A stretch of DNA of 64,000 nucleotides from GCA-2794515 sp034436155 (GTDB lineage: Bacteria > Chloroflexota > Anaerolineae > Aggregatilineales > Phototrophicaceae). The stretch lies in NCBI GenBank assembly GCA_034436155.1, contig DAOTVP010000026.1, forward strand, positions 96,446 to 160,445. Reading direction: 5' to 3'. The translations under genes and the position numbers were made by a program. This document shows positions 17,200 to 25,006 of the stretch, in pieces (within the stretch, counting starts at the first letter, position 1; each line of letters opens with the position of its first letter). Below the pieces are notes generated by a model that saw only the letters and a list, made by a program, of their open reading frames with translations, made no database searches and was not told where the DNA came from.

Positions 17200-18162
17200 T
17201 TGTCACGAATACTCATCACAGGTGCAGGTGGATTTGTCGGTGGTCATTTAGAACGTCACTTATTGGCGACTCATCCTGATGTCGAAATTCATGGGACAGT
17301 TTTACCGAATAACCCTACCCTGCCCACACGGGAACGGGTGATTTATCATCCTGTGGAACTCAAGAACGAAGCCGATGTCAAGGCACTGATAGACCATATT
17401 CGCCCCAATTATATTTATCATCTGGCGGCGCAAGCCTTCGTCCCGCGTTCATTTGAAGCCCCGTGGGAAACACTCGAAAATAACATCCTCGCCCAACTGA
17501 ATGTGATACTCGGTTGTCTGACATGTGGGTTACGCCCGCGTATTTTGGTGGTGACATCCGCCGAAATTTACGGGCATATCCAACCGCACGAAATCCCTGT
17601 GAACGAAAACGCCGATTTACGCCCCACCAGTCCATATAGCGTGAGCAAAATCGCCCAAGATATGCTGGCGTATCAATATTATCTCAGTCACCGCTTGCCG
17701 ATTATGCGGGCGCGTCCGTTTAATCACTTCGGACCGGGGCAAAACGAAAATTTTGTCGCACCTGCCTTCGGGATGCAAATCGCCCGTATCGAAGCGGGTT
17801 TACAAGAACCGATTATCTATGTCGGCGATTTGAGCGCCAAACGCGATTTCACCGATGTGCGTGATATTGTCTTGGCATATCGGCTCATCGCCGAAAAAGG
17901 GACATCGGGCGCGGTGTATAATGTCGCATCCAACAAAGCCTATACCATCCAAACATTATTAGATACGATGATAGCGCATAGCACGGCTCAAATTGATGTG
18001 ATGGTCGATGCCGAGCGGTTGCGACCAGTCACCATCCCTATTTTGCAAGGGGATTGCACCCGCTTGCATACCGAAACAGGTTGGAAGCCACAAATTTCGT
18101 TTGAACAAAGCGTGATAGATATTATCGAAGATTGTCGTCAACGCATTAAAACCACACCTTAA
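17200..18162 (+). CDS. rmd: GDP-4-dehydro-6-deoxy-D-mannose reductase (GDP-D-rhamnose synthesis)
   Basis: An extended SDR of about 320 residues. The dinucleotide loop ITGAGGFVGGHL, the active-site Ser in VVTSAEIYG and the catalytic YSVSK in TSPYSVSKIAQD are complete. RARPFNHFGPGQ is typical of this family and of GDP-mannose dehydratase relatives. The TTG at 17200 is chosen as start: GGAG lies 7 nt before it and the N-terminus MSRILITG is canonical. It is followed by gmd after 20 bp. Gmd makes the 4-keto-6-deoxy intermediate that this enzyme reduces; an alternative C4-reductase activity to GDP-6-deoxy-D-talose cannot be ruled out. Confidence 0.82.
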   Translation: MSRILITGAGGFVGGHLERHLLATHPDVEIHGTVLPNNPTLPTRERVIYHPVELKNEADVKALIDHIRPNYIYHLAAQAFVPRSFEAPWETLENNILAQLNVILGCLTCGLRPRILVVTSAEIYGHIQPHEIPVNENADLRPTSPYSVSKIAQDMLAYQYYLSHRLPIMRARPFNHFGPGQNENFVAPAFGMQIARIEAGLQEPIIYVGDLSAKRDFTDVRDIVLAYRLIAEKGTSGAVYNVASNKAYTIQTLLDTMIAHSTAQIDVMVDAERLRPVTIPILQGDCTRLHTETGWKPQISFEQSVIDIIEDCRQRIKTTP

Positions 18163-18182
18163 CCGATGGAGTAAATTGTTAC

Positions 18183-19157
18183 ATGGCAAAAAAAGCATTG
18201 ATTACAGGCATTACAGGACAAGACGGGTCATATCTGGCTGAATTTTTATTGGCGCAAGGGTATGAGGTCTTTGGGCTTGTGCGCCGTACCAGCACCGTCA
18301 AATATGAACGGATTCAACACATCCAAGATGATATTACCCTGTTGCAAGGCGATATGAGCGACCAAACCAGCCTCACATCGGCGATTAAAGCCGCGCAACC
18401 CGATGAAGTCTATAACCTCGCCGCCCAAAGTTTTGTGCAAACATCATGGGGACAACCCGTTTTCACAGGCGATGTAACCGCGCTCGGTGTCACCCGTTTA
18501 TTGGATGCAATTCGCGCCGTGAACCCTGATATTCGCTTTTATCAAGCCTCTAGTAGCGAGATGTTCGGCAAAGTCCAAGAAGTGCCACAAAAAGAGACCA
18601 CGCCATTTTATCCACGTAGCCCCTACGGTGTGGCAAAAGTGTATGGGCATTGGATAACCGTCAATTACCGCGAAAGTTATAATATGTATGCCTGTAGCGG
18701 AATTTTGTTCAATCACGAAAGCCCACGACGCGGTTTAGAATTTGTGACGCGCAAAGTGACGCATCACGCCGCCAAAATCAAACTCGGATTGACCCACGAA
18801 CTTCGGCTTGGCAATCTGGATGCCCAACGTGATTGGGGCTTTGCGGGTGATTATGTCCGCGCCATGTGGTTGATGTTGCAACAAGATGCGCCCGATGATT
18901 ATGTCATCGCCACCAATCAGACGCATACCGTCCAGAAATTGGTCAAAATCGCGTTTGAAACGGTTGGATTAGATTGGAAGAATTATGTGGTGCAAGATGA
19001 ACGCTTCATGCGCCCTGCCGAAGTGGATTTGCTCATCGGCGACCCCAGCAAAGCAGGTCAGAAATTAGGTTGGGAGCCACAAGTCACCTTTGAGCAACTC
19101 GTTCAAATGATGGTCGAAAGTGACCTAAAACAACTGAAAGAAGAACACCGTCTCTAA
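18183..19157 (+). CDS. gmd: GDP-mannose 4,6-dehydratase
   Basis: The enzyme converts GDP-D-mannose to GDP-4-keto-6-deoxy-mannose with bound NADP. Signatures: LITGITGQDGSYLAEFLL at the N-terminus, RRTST, SSSEMFG, the catalytic YGVAKVYGHWITVNYRESY, and NHESPRRGLEFVTRK. Length 324 is a little shorter than E. coli Gmd (373). It forms a unit with rmd. No fcl (GDP-fucose synthase) is in the window, so D-rhamnose rather than L-fucose is the likely product. GGAG stands before the ATG. Confidence 0.95.
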   Translation: MAKKALITGITGQDGSYLAEFLLAQGYEVFGLVRRTSTVKYERIQHIQDDITLLQGDMSDQTSLTSAIKAAQPDEVYNLAAQSFVQTSWGQPVFTGDVTALGVTRLLDAIRAVNPDIRFYQASSSEMFGKVQEVPQKETTPFYPRSPYGVAKVYGHWITVNYRESYNMYACSGILFNHESPRRGLEFVTRKVTHHAAKIKLGLTHELRLGNLDAQRDWGFAGDYVRAMWLMLQQDAPDDYVIATNQTHTVQKLVKIAFETVGLDWKNYVVQDERFMRPAEVDLLIGDPSKAGQKLGWEPQVTFEQLVQMMVESDLKQLKEEHRL

Positions 19158-19248
19158 ATGAATGTGGTCAAATATGCGGGCGTTCCGCCCCAATTCGACC
19201 CTACGATATATACGGTGGCATTACCCCAAAAATGATTTGCATATGTAC

Positions 19249-19279
19249 GGTGGCATTAGCCGAAGGCGTATATGCCACC
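19249..19279. repeat. REP-like intergenic hairpin, copy 3
   Basis: GGTGGCAT and ATGCCACC are perfect arms around TAGCC-GAA-GGCGTAT, which pair again; this is the same core as copy 2 with different arms. A partial copy (TATACGGTGGCATTA) lies just before it at about 19208-19223. The element ends one base before the convergent FtsW/RodA stop codon. Confidence 0.75.
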
Positions 19280-20596
19280 TCATCCACCCCATAGAACCGC
19301 CCAATAAAACGCCACCGCGAATATAACCCCTAGTCCCATCAACATAATCCACTGATAAGTTTTTTGGCGCGATAAGTCCTTATTTGCATCGTCTGATACA
19401 GCCGATAACCGTAACAACACCCCGACCATCATCATCGAGACGACCAACGAACTCCCGCCATAACTCACGAATGTGAATGGCATCCCTGTGAGGGGTAAAA
19501 TCCGCAACGCGCCCGCCATAATCATGCCGTTTTGGGTGATGAGCATCGCGCCAATACCCCACGCCAAAAATCGGTGAGTTGCGTTAGATTGTCGCGCACC
19601 GATAACCAAACAGCGCCATATCAGCAGGGCTAATAGCATCATCAATACCCAAACACCCCATAAACCCCATTCTTCTGCAATTGCCGAAAAGATGAAATCC
19701 GAATGGGCGAGTGGGATTTGTGTCGGGTTGCCCATACCAAATCCAAGCCCGAACAAACCGCCATCGGCAAATGCCGATAAACTCTGCACCAATTGATAAC
19801 TATCCCCTGCCACATCCACCCACGGATTGAGCCATATCGCCACCCGCAAACGGATAATCGGCAAAAACAGGTATCCTAAAATCGTTAATATCAACATACC
19901 GATGAGCGATACCAGCAAAATCCGCCGATGTATCCCTGCCAAATATGCCAATTGCCACAATACAGCGATGAACAACACCGCCACGCCAAAATCACGCTGG
20001 AGCATAAATAATAAAATCACCCCACCCCACACCATGAGGATATTGCGCCAGCGATGTTGTGAAATTTGTGTGGCAAACATGAGGATGAGCGCCAATTTGA
20101 GCAATTCAGATGGTTGGATGAACAATCGATTCAGGCTCAACCACAAAGTCGGTGCGCCAATAGGCAACGATGGATGCACCCCGATAAAAAATGTGGCAAC
20201 CAGTAATATCACCACCCCACCGACTATACACCAAACCCATTGGGTCAATAATCGAATAGATACAGGGGCGATAATCATCATCAGCATCATACACCAAGCG
20301 ACAATCAACCAAATCGCTTGGCGAGTGGCTAATGTTGGCGTGAGCCGTGTCAGGATGAGCAATCCCCACCCCGCCAATATCATCACCAACGGAAATAACG
20401 ATTTATCCCGTTTGGGGATGCGCCATATCAGCAGAATTTCACCGATGACGGCACATATCACCCAAATGGTGAACACACCACCTATCACCCCTGTTCGGTC
20501 TGGGAACAACGATGATAGATGAAAAAAATATCCCCCTAAAATAAACATGACAAAAATTAGGGGGATAAAATCCCAATATCGAAACCGTTTTATCAT
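19280..20596 (-). CDS. FtsW/RodA/SpoVE-family glycan polymerase
   Basis: A SEDS protein with about ten membrane segments, 438 residues. SEDS proteins polymerise lipid II together with a class B PBP. Diagnostic parts are FIQPSELLKLALIL, LQRDFGVAVLFIA, the aspartate loop NPWVDVAGDSYQLVQSL with GLGFGMGNP, DFIFSAIAEEWGLWG, and LPLTGMPFTFVSYGGSS near the end. FtsW and RodA cannot be told apart here: no division or rod genes are adjacent. It overlaps the mtnP stop by one base and is probably cotranscribed with it and the SDR. Confidence 0.9.
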   Translation of the reverse strand: MIKRFRYWDFIPLIFVMFILGGYFFHLSSLFPDRTGVIGGVFTIWVICAVIGEILLIWRIPKRDKSLFPLVMILAGWGLLILTRLTPTLATRQAIWLIVAWCMMLMMIIAPVSIRLLTQWVWCIVGGVVILLVATFFIGVHPSLPIGAPTLWLSLNRLFIQPSELLKLALILMFATQISQHRWRNILMVWGGVILLFMLQRDFGVAVLFIAVLWQLAYLAGIHRRILLVSLIGMLILTILGYLFLPIIRLRVAIWLNPWVDVAGDSYQLVQSLSAFADGGLFGLGFGMGNPTQIPLAHSDFIFSAIAEEWGLWGVWVLMMLLALLIWRCLVIGARQSNATHRFLAWGIGAMLITQNGMIMAGALRILPLTGMPFTFVSYGGSSLVVSMMMVGVLLRLSAVSDDANKDLSRQKTYQWIMLMGLGVIFAVAFYWAVLWGG

Positions 20597-21465
20597 CAGG
20601 CGTGGAAATATTTCCCGATGATGGGCGCAAGTTTTTGATGCAATTCGGGCGTAAGCCGATTAGCAGGCGTGATAAACGCATTTTCTAGGGCGTGATGGGC
20701 GAGGTAATCGGCATTTTCATCTATGGCATCCACTGCGTTGGCAACGGCTTCTTGGGCGATTCGTAAATTGTGTTCAAACGTCTTGATGACCATCTCGACC
20801 GATACAGGCGATTCAGTCTCGTGCCACACATCGTAATCGGTGATATGCGCCATGACACTATACGACATTTCGGCTTCACGGGCTAAAAATGCCTCTGGCG
20901 ATGTCGTCATGCCGATAATGCTACATCCCCATTGACGGTAGATATTGCTCTCGGCTTTGGTGCTAAAACGCGGTCCCTCGATGGTGACATACGTCCCGCC
21001 GTGATGCACCGTTGTGCCTGTCTTGGCGACTGCCTCATAACAAATTTTGGATAATTCCGGGCAAAACGGATCTGCAACGCCGACATGCGCTACAAATCCA
21101 CTTTCAAAAAAGGTGCGGTCACGCAACCCTTTGGTAAAATCCACCAATTGGTCGGGGATGACGATATGCGATGGCGCGTAATCTTCACGCAGAGACCCGC
21201 ACGCGCTGACGGCAATGACAAACTTCACACCTAATTGTTTGAGCGCGTGAATATTCGCCCGATACGGAATGGTAGACGGGCTATGGACGTGTCCGCGTCC
21301 ATGACGGGATAAAAATGCGACACGTTTTCCGCGCAATGTGCCGATGCCAATTTCTGATGATGGCACACCGTATGGCGTGAAGATATTCAGGCTCGATTTA
21401 TCGCTAATCATCGCCATATCATACAAACCAGAACCGCCAATAATAGCGATAGAGACTTTTTCCAT
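20596..21465 (-). CDS. mtnP: S-methyl-5'-thioadenosine phosphorylase
   Basis: The enzyme splits methylthioadenosine to adenine and methylthioribose-1-phosphate in methionine salvage and polyamine waste removal. It is a PNP/MTAP family 2 protein: IAIIGGSGLYDM, then FLSRHGRGHVHSPSTIPYRA, AVSACGSLREDYAPSHIVIPDQ, EGPRFSTKAE, IGMTTSPEAFLAREAEMSY and TDYDVWHE. Length (289) matches. It lies between an SDR gene and the FtsW/RodA gene; no other methionine salvage gene is in the window. Confidence 0.93.
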   Translation of the reverse strand: MEKVSIAIIGGSGLYDMAMISDKSSLNIFTPYGVPSSEIGIGTLRGKRVAFLSRHGRGHVHSPSTIPYRANIHALKQLGVKFVIAVSACGSLREDYAPSHIVIPDQLVDFTKGLRDRTFFESGFVAHVGVADPFCPELSKICYEAVAKTGTTVHHGGTYVTIEGPRFSTKAESNIYRQWGCSIIGMTTSPEAFLAREAEMSYSVMAHITDYDVWHETESPVSVEMVIKTFEHNLRIAQEAVANAVDAIDENADYLAHHALENAFITPANRLTPELHQKLAPIIGKYFHA

Positions 21466-21495
21466 GCTGATAGACTCGCTTTCTGACCATTAAAT

Positions 21496-22287
21496 TTACA
21501 TCGTAGCGCGGATTGTACCACCATCGACAGGCAAAGATACCCCTGTGATGAAGCCCGCGGCAGGCGAGCATAAAAAGACGGCGGTATTGGCAAATTCTTG
21601 TGGTGTGCCAATACGCTTGAGGGGGATGCTCTGGGCGGCTTTTTGGCGTTCTTCATCGGGGGTGGTGTTATTTTTTTCGGCACGACTTTTCATGAGGAAA
21701 TCTACACGGTCGGTATCGGTCATGCCGGGCAAAATGCTATTGACACGGATGCCCTCCGCACCCAATTCCAGCGATAATGTTTTGGTCAAGCCGATGACGG
21801 CAGGACGAATGGCATTGGAGAGCGTCAGATTATCTACAGGTTGCTTGACGGCAGATGATGTAATCGTCAAAATGGCGGGTCGTGTAGATTGGCGCAGATA
21901 CGGCAAGGCGGCTTTGATGAGCGCCACATGCGTGATGAAGGTCAAATCGGTGGCAGAACGCCATTCATCCACCGAAAAATTATCGAATGTGCCTGCGGGC
22001 GGACCACCCGCATTGGTGATAATCACATCCAAACCGCCCATCATATCGGCGGCAGTCCTGACAACCTTTTCGGCTTCGGACGTAACCGATACATCCCCTG
22101 CAATCGTATAGACCACATTGCCCGTCTCGGCATTAATATCGGTCGCAGTGGCTTGTAAGGCGCTTAGATTGCGACTATTGATGACAACGAGCGCCCCTTC
22201 TCGGCTAAACTGACGGGCAGTCGCCCGACCTAAACCTGCGCTTGCACCTGTCACCAACACACGCGCACCTGTTAATCCCAAATCCAT
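21496..22287 (-). CDS. Atypical SDR family oxidoreductase lacking the Tyr/Lys catalytic pair
   Basis: A Rossmann-fold protein of 263 residues related to FabG. The cofactor loop VTGASAGLGRATARQF, VITNAGGP and the C-terminal PLKRIGTPQEFANTAVFLCSPAAGFITG are normal. The catalytic Ser is in LTITSSAVKQ, but where Tyr-x-x-x-Lys should stand the sequence is LTLSNAIRPAVIG: no Tyr, and Arg for Lys. A known SDR subgroup has such L-x-L-S-N-x-x-R forms, so this is not simply decay. Activity is uncertain. GAGG precedes the ATG at a good distance. Confidence 0.85.
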   Translation of the reverse strand: MDLGLTGARVLVTGASAGLGRATARQFSREGALVVINSRNLSALQATATDINAETGNVVYTIAGDVSVTSEAEKVVRTAADMMGGLDVIITNAGGPPAGTFDNFSVDEWRSATDLTFITHVALIKAALPYLRQSTRPAILTITSSAVKQPVDNLTLSNAIRPAVIGLTKTLSLELGAEGIRVNSILPGMTDTDRVDFLMKSRAEKNNTTPDEERQKAAQSIPLKRIGTPQEFANTAVFLCSPAAGFITGVSLPVDGGTIRATM

Positions 22288-22311
22288 CGGTACACCTCAT
22301 CAAACATAAAA

Positions 22312-22341
22312 AAGGGTTAGAATGATAACATTCTAACCCTT
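22312..22341 (-). terminator. Strong terminator after the PpiC gene
   Basis: A perfect 13-bp stem (AAGGGTTAGAATG with CATTCTAACCCTT) with a 4-nt loop stands behind the stop at 22363. On the minus strand the stem is followed by a run of T. It closes the rpsF-ssb-rpsR-PpiC series and precedes the SDR gene. Confidence 0.9.
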
Positions 22342-22362
22342 ATCAGTGTGCATTTCAAATGT

Positions 22363-23700
22363 TTATTCGATCACTAACCGCAATGGCGGGTCGGATGGCA
22401 CAAAATCAATCCAGAAATCGGATGTTTCGTAAGCGGTATTTTGGCGAGTTTCTGTGACCCATTCGGTCATTTGATTTTGCAACACCGAATCAATTTCATC
22501 GATGGTGGCTTCGCGTTCTTCGCGGTCACGGACTTGTATCACATGCCAGCCGAAATCACTTTGGAACGGCTCGACAATCGCGCCGATGGTCGCATTACGG
22601 GCTTGTTCGCCAAAGGTCGAGTCGATGCCCAATTCGGTATTTAACCAGCCGAGTTCACCGCCACGTTGCGCGGTGCCATCTGTGCCGAGTGCCGCGGCAA
22701 GGGTGGCAAACGATTCGCCATTGAGCAATGCCTCGTAAATATCACGGGCGACATCTTCACTTTGAACAATAATATGACGGGTATTCGCCCAGACGAGCGT
22801 ATCGCGTTCCCCAAACATATCACGGGCAAGCGCCTCACGCAGGGCGAGCATCTCGAAATATTCGCGCACCCGTTCACGGCTCACGCCCGCATCACGACTC
22901 ATACGCCGATAAAATGATTCGACATTGGTGTTAAATTCTTGTGCGCGTTCATCCGCCGTCAGGGTCGGTAATGGGGTGATGGTGGGCGCAGGTGTGAATT
23001 GCGGTGTCGGCGTTGGGGTTGTCTCGGTTGGGACGGGTGTATTAGTGGGTGTCGGCGAGACAAACGGGGTCGGTGTGATGGTCGGAGTCACTTCGGGTTC
23101 TGGTGTAGCTTCGGGGTCGGTTTCTTCTGCGGGGGTATAACGGAAAAGGCGACGGATTTGCTCATCGATTTGTTCATCCGTCACAGTAATGCCCCGCGCT
23201 TCGGCTTCACGGCGTACAATACGGTCTTCGATGAGGGCGTTAATCACGCGCAGACCATATTGGTCATCGGCACTAAAACCATCGAGCAAATTGCGAAAAT
23301 TGGGATCTTGTTGATACAAAAAGTTGATCGCTTCGTTTTCATTCGATGCCAAACCGAAATTGAGGACGAGTTGAATATCATTGAGAATCCGTTGGTTATC
23401 TACCACGCGCTCAATGCGGATGCGTTCCTGAAATTCACGCACACTGATGTTGTCATCGAAAACCGATGCCACAACACGGGTTGGATTGATAACTTGGTCA
23501 ATCACGAAGGCAACACCGAGCAATACCAAGACCACAACCACCGCGGCGGTTGTGCCGATCAAAACACGGCGTTGGATTTCGGCTTCACGTTCTGCGCGTG
23601 AGCGATATTCTTTTAATGTCTTTGGCGATTTACCCTCACCCTCTGGTGCTTGTTTTTTGGGTGGTTTGGGCAGACCAGTTGTTTTATCGCGTTTTGTCAT
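22363..23700 (-). CDS. Membrane-anchored PpiC-type peptidyl-prolyl isomerase / foldase
   Basis: An extracytoplasmic foldase of 445 residues, SurA/PrsA-like. A charged cytosolic N-terminus, one membrane segment at about residues 46-70, and a SurA-N-like helical part (SVREFQERIRIERV) come first, then a Pro/Thr-rich insert (about 200-250), then a parvulin domain: HIIVQSEDVARDIYEALLNGESFATLA, GGELGWL, FQSDFGWHVIQV. The Pro/Thr insert splits the helical module and is characteristic of Chloroflexota proteins. It follows rpsR after 76 bp with a small hairpin between, and ends at a strong terminator. Confidence 0.88.
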   Translation of the reverse strand: MTKRDKTTGLPKPPKKQAPEGEGKSPKTLKEYRSRAEREAEIQRRVLIGTTAAVVVVLVLLGVAFVIDQVINPTRVVASVFDDNISVREFQERIRIERVVDNQRILNDIQLVLNFGLASNENEAINFLYQQDPNFRNLLDGFSADDQYGLRVINALIEDRIVRREAEARGITVTDEQIDEQIRRLFRYTPAEETDPEATPEPEVTPTITPTPFVSPTPTNTPVPTETTPTPTPQFTPAPTITPLPTLTADERAQEFNTNVESFYRRMSRDAGVSRERVREYFEMLALREALARDMFGERDTLVWANTRHIIVQSEDVARDIYEALLNGESFATLAAALGTDGTAQRGGELGWLNTELGIDSTFGEQARNATIGAIVEPFQSDFGWHVIQVRDREEREATIDEIDSVLQNQMTEWVTETRQNTAYETSDFWIDFVPSDPPLRLVIE

Positions 23701-23728
23701 GCGATGATACTCCTTATATGATAAAGCG

Positions 23729-23749
23729 GAACGCCCACGGAAGGCGTTC
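23729..23749 (-). terminator. Small hairpin between rpsR and the PpiC gene
   Basis: GAACGCC and GGCGTTC form a 7-bp stem in the 76-bp gap; a short T-containing tail follows on the minus strand. It may reduce read-through into the foldase gene. Confidence 0.5.
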
Positions 23750-23776
23750 TCTTAATCAAGATAAATGCTACCCAAA

Positions 23777-24091
23777 TTAATCGTTGACATTGACAAACGG
23801 TAACAACGCCAAATGACGCGCCCGTTTGATTTCACGCGCCAATTCACGTTGGCAACGCGCACAATTGCCCGTCTGACGGCGGGGTTTAATTTTGCCCGTC
23901 TCGCTCACATAACGGCGCAAGCCCTCGGAATCTTTATAATCGAAGCATTTGCCATCGGGGCAATAGCTATTACGACGACGGCGACTTTTACGGTCTCCAG
24001 CATCGGCACCACCACGTCCACGACGACCATTGCCATCGCCTTCATCTTCTAATTCTTCTTCATCAAAATCCATATCACGTTCTTTAGCCAC
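23777..24091 (-). CDS. rpsR: Ribosomal protein bS18, zinc-binding form with acidic N-terminal extension
   Basis: The bS18 core starts near residue 43: YCPDGKCFDYKD, then LRRYVSETGKIKPRRQTGNCARCQRELAREIKRARHLALLPF. The Cys pairs C-x4-C and C-x2-C mark the zinc-binding C+ version. The protein is 104 residues, about 30 longer than most bS18, due to an N-terminal tail with DFDEEELEDEGD followed by Arg/Gly-rich RRGRGG and RKSRRRR. The start is GTG with GAGG 7 nt before it. It is the third gene of the rpsF-ssb-rpsR unit. Confidence 0.95.
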   Translation of the reverse strand: MAKERDMDFDEEELEDEGDGNGRRGRGGADAGDRKSRRRRNSYCPDGKCFDYKDSEGLRRYVSETGKIKPRRQTGNCARCQRELAREIKRARHLALLPFVNVND

Positions 24092-24147
24092 AATTTCACC
24101 TCTTCGCTATGGCATTTATTATCATCACATATTGATTCAAACACGCC

Positions 24148-24549
24148 TCAAAAGGCGTAGTTATCGCCACCGTCATCATCACCATCGCCATAATCAATGT
24201 CGTTATAATGATTGCGTGGGCTATCCAACAAAATCATTTCATTGGCAACGACTTCGGTGCGAAAATGTTTTTTACCGCTCTCGTCTTCCCAACCGCGTGT
24301 CTGCAAACGTCCTTCAACATACACACGACTGCCCTTATTCAAATGCGTTTTACAAATTTCTGCCAAATTTGACCACGCGACCACATTAAACCATTCGGTT
24401 TCTTCGCGCCGTTCACCTTCTGCCGAAGTCCATGTACGCCGTACCGCCACGCTAAAACTGGTGACAGGGCGACCACTGGGGGTATATCGCATTTCTGGCT
24501 CGCGCCCAACATGACCGATGATGGTCACTTTATTCAAATCGCGTGTCAT
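24148..24549 (-). CDS. ssb: Single-stranded DNA-binding protein
   Basis: An OB-fold SSB of about 133 residues. NKVTIIGHVGREPEMRYTPSG, FSVAVRRTWTSAEGERREETEWFNVVAWSNLAEIC and GSRVYVEGRLQTRGWEDESG are all standard. The tail after LLDSPRN is acidic (DIDYGDGDDDGGDNYAF), but the usual C-terminal DDDIPF tip, through which SSB recruits partners, ends here in N-Y-A-F. The ATG at 24549 is chosen; a TTG lies two codons earlier. It stands between rpsF and rpsR as in many bacteria, where bS6 and bS18 bind each other. Confidence 0.95.
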   Translation of the reverse strand: MTRDLNKVTIIGHVGREPEMRYTPSGRPVTSFSVAVRRTWTSAEGERREETEWFNVVAWSNLAEICKTHLNKGSRVYVEGRLQTRGWEDESGKKHFRTEVVANEMILLDSPRNHYNDIDYGDGDDDGGDNYAF

Positions 24550-24588
24550 ATCCAATTTGTCCCAAACACACTCGTAAACAATGATAGA

Positions 24589-24885
24589 TTAGTCCGGGCG
24601 GACAATCAAATACCGAAGCACACCCGTAGCAAGGCGCAAGTTACGTTCTAATTCTTCAACCGCATCGGGTTCAATATCGGCATAAAACAACACATACAAG
24701 CCTTCGCGTTGACCATTGATTTCGTATGCCAAACGTCGCCGTCCCCAATGGTTGGCATCAATTCTGTTGATGACACCATGACCATCAGCTTCAATCCAAT
24801 TTTTGACTTGTTCTAAATTGGCTTTTTGCACATCTTCATTATTCTCAACGCGCAAAACAACCGTTAATTCATATGGTTTTTTCAT
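24589..24885 (-). CDS. rpsF: Ribosomal protein bS6
   Basis: The protein has 98 residues. MKKPYELTVVLRVENNEDVQK, HWGRRRLAYEINGQREGLYVLFYADIEPDAVEELERNLRL and VLRYLIVRPD make a complete bS6. The start at 24885 is the conserved one; the open frame upstream, from 25140, overlaps the O-antigen ligase gene and is not protein of this family. It begins the rpsF-ssb-rpsR unit about 120 bp behind the polysaccharide operon stop. Confidence 0.95.
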   Translation of the reverse strand: MKKPYELTVVLRVENNEDVQKANLEQVKNWIEADGHGVINRIDANHWGRRRLAYEINGQREGLYVLFYADIEPDAVEELERNLRLATGVLRYLIVRPD

Positions 24886-25006
24886 TGGTAGATATATCCT
24901 TCCCATGGATAAAGCCCCAGTTCTTTGCAGGCGCAAATGGTGAGGCGGAAAGTTAGAATGGGCGATGACATTATCGCCATATAAGCCGATGAATGGTACA
25001 AGATTT

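Noticed and set aside
19827..20522. Plus-strand open frame of 231 codons opposite the FtsW/RodA gene
   Set aside because: It is wholly antisense to a clear SEDS protein, its translation is rich in Asn, Ile, Thr and His without any motif, and it has no plausible ribosome site.
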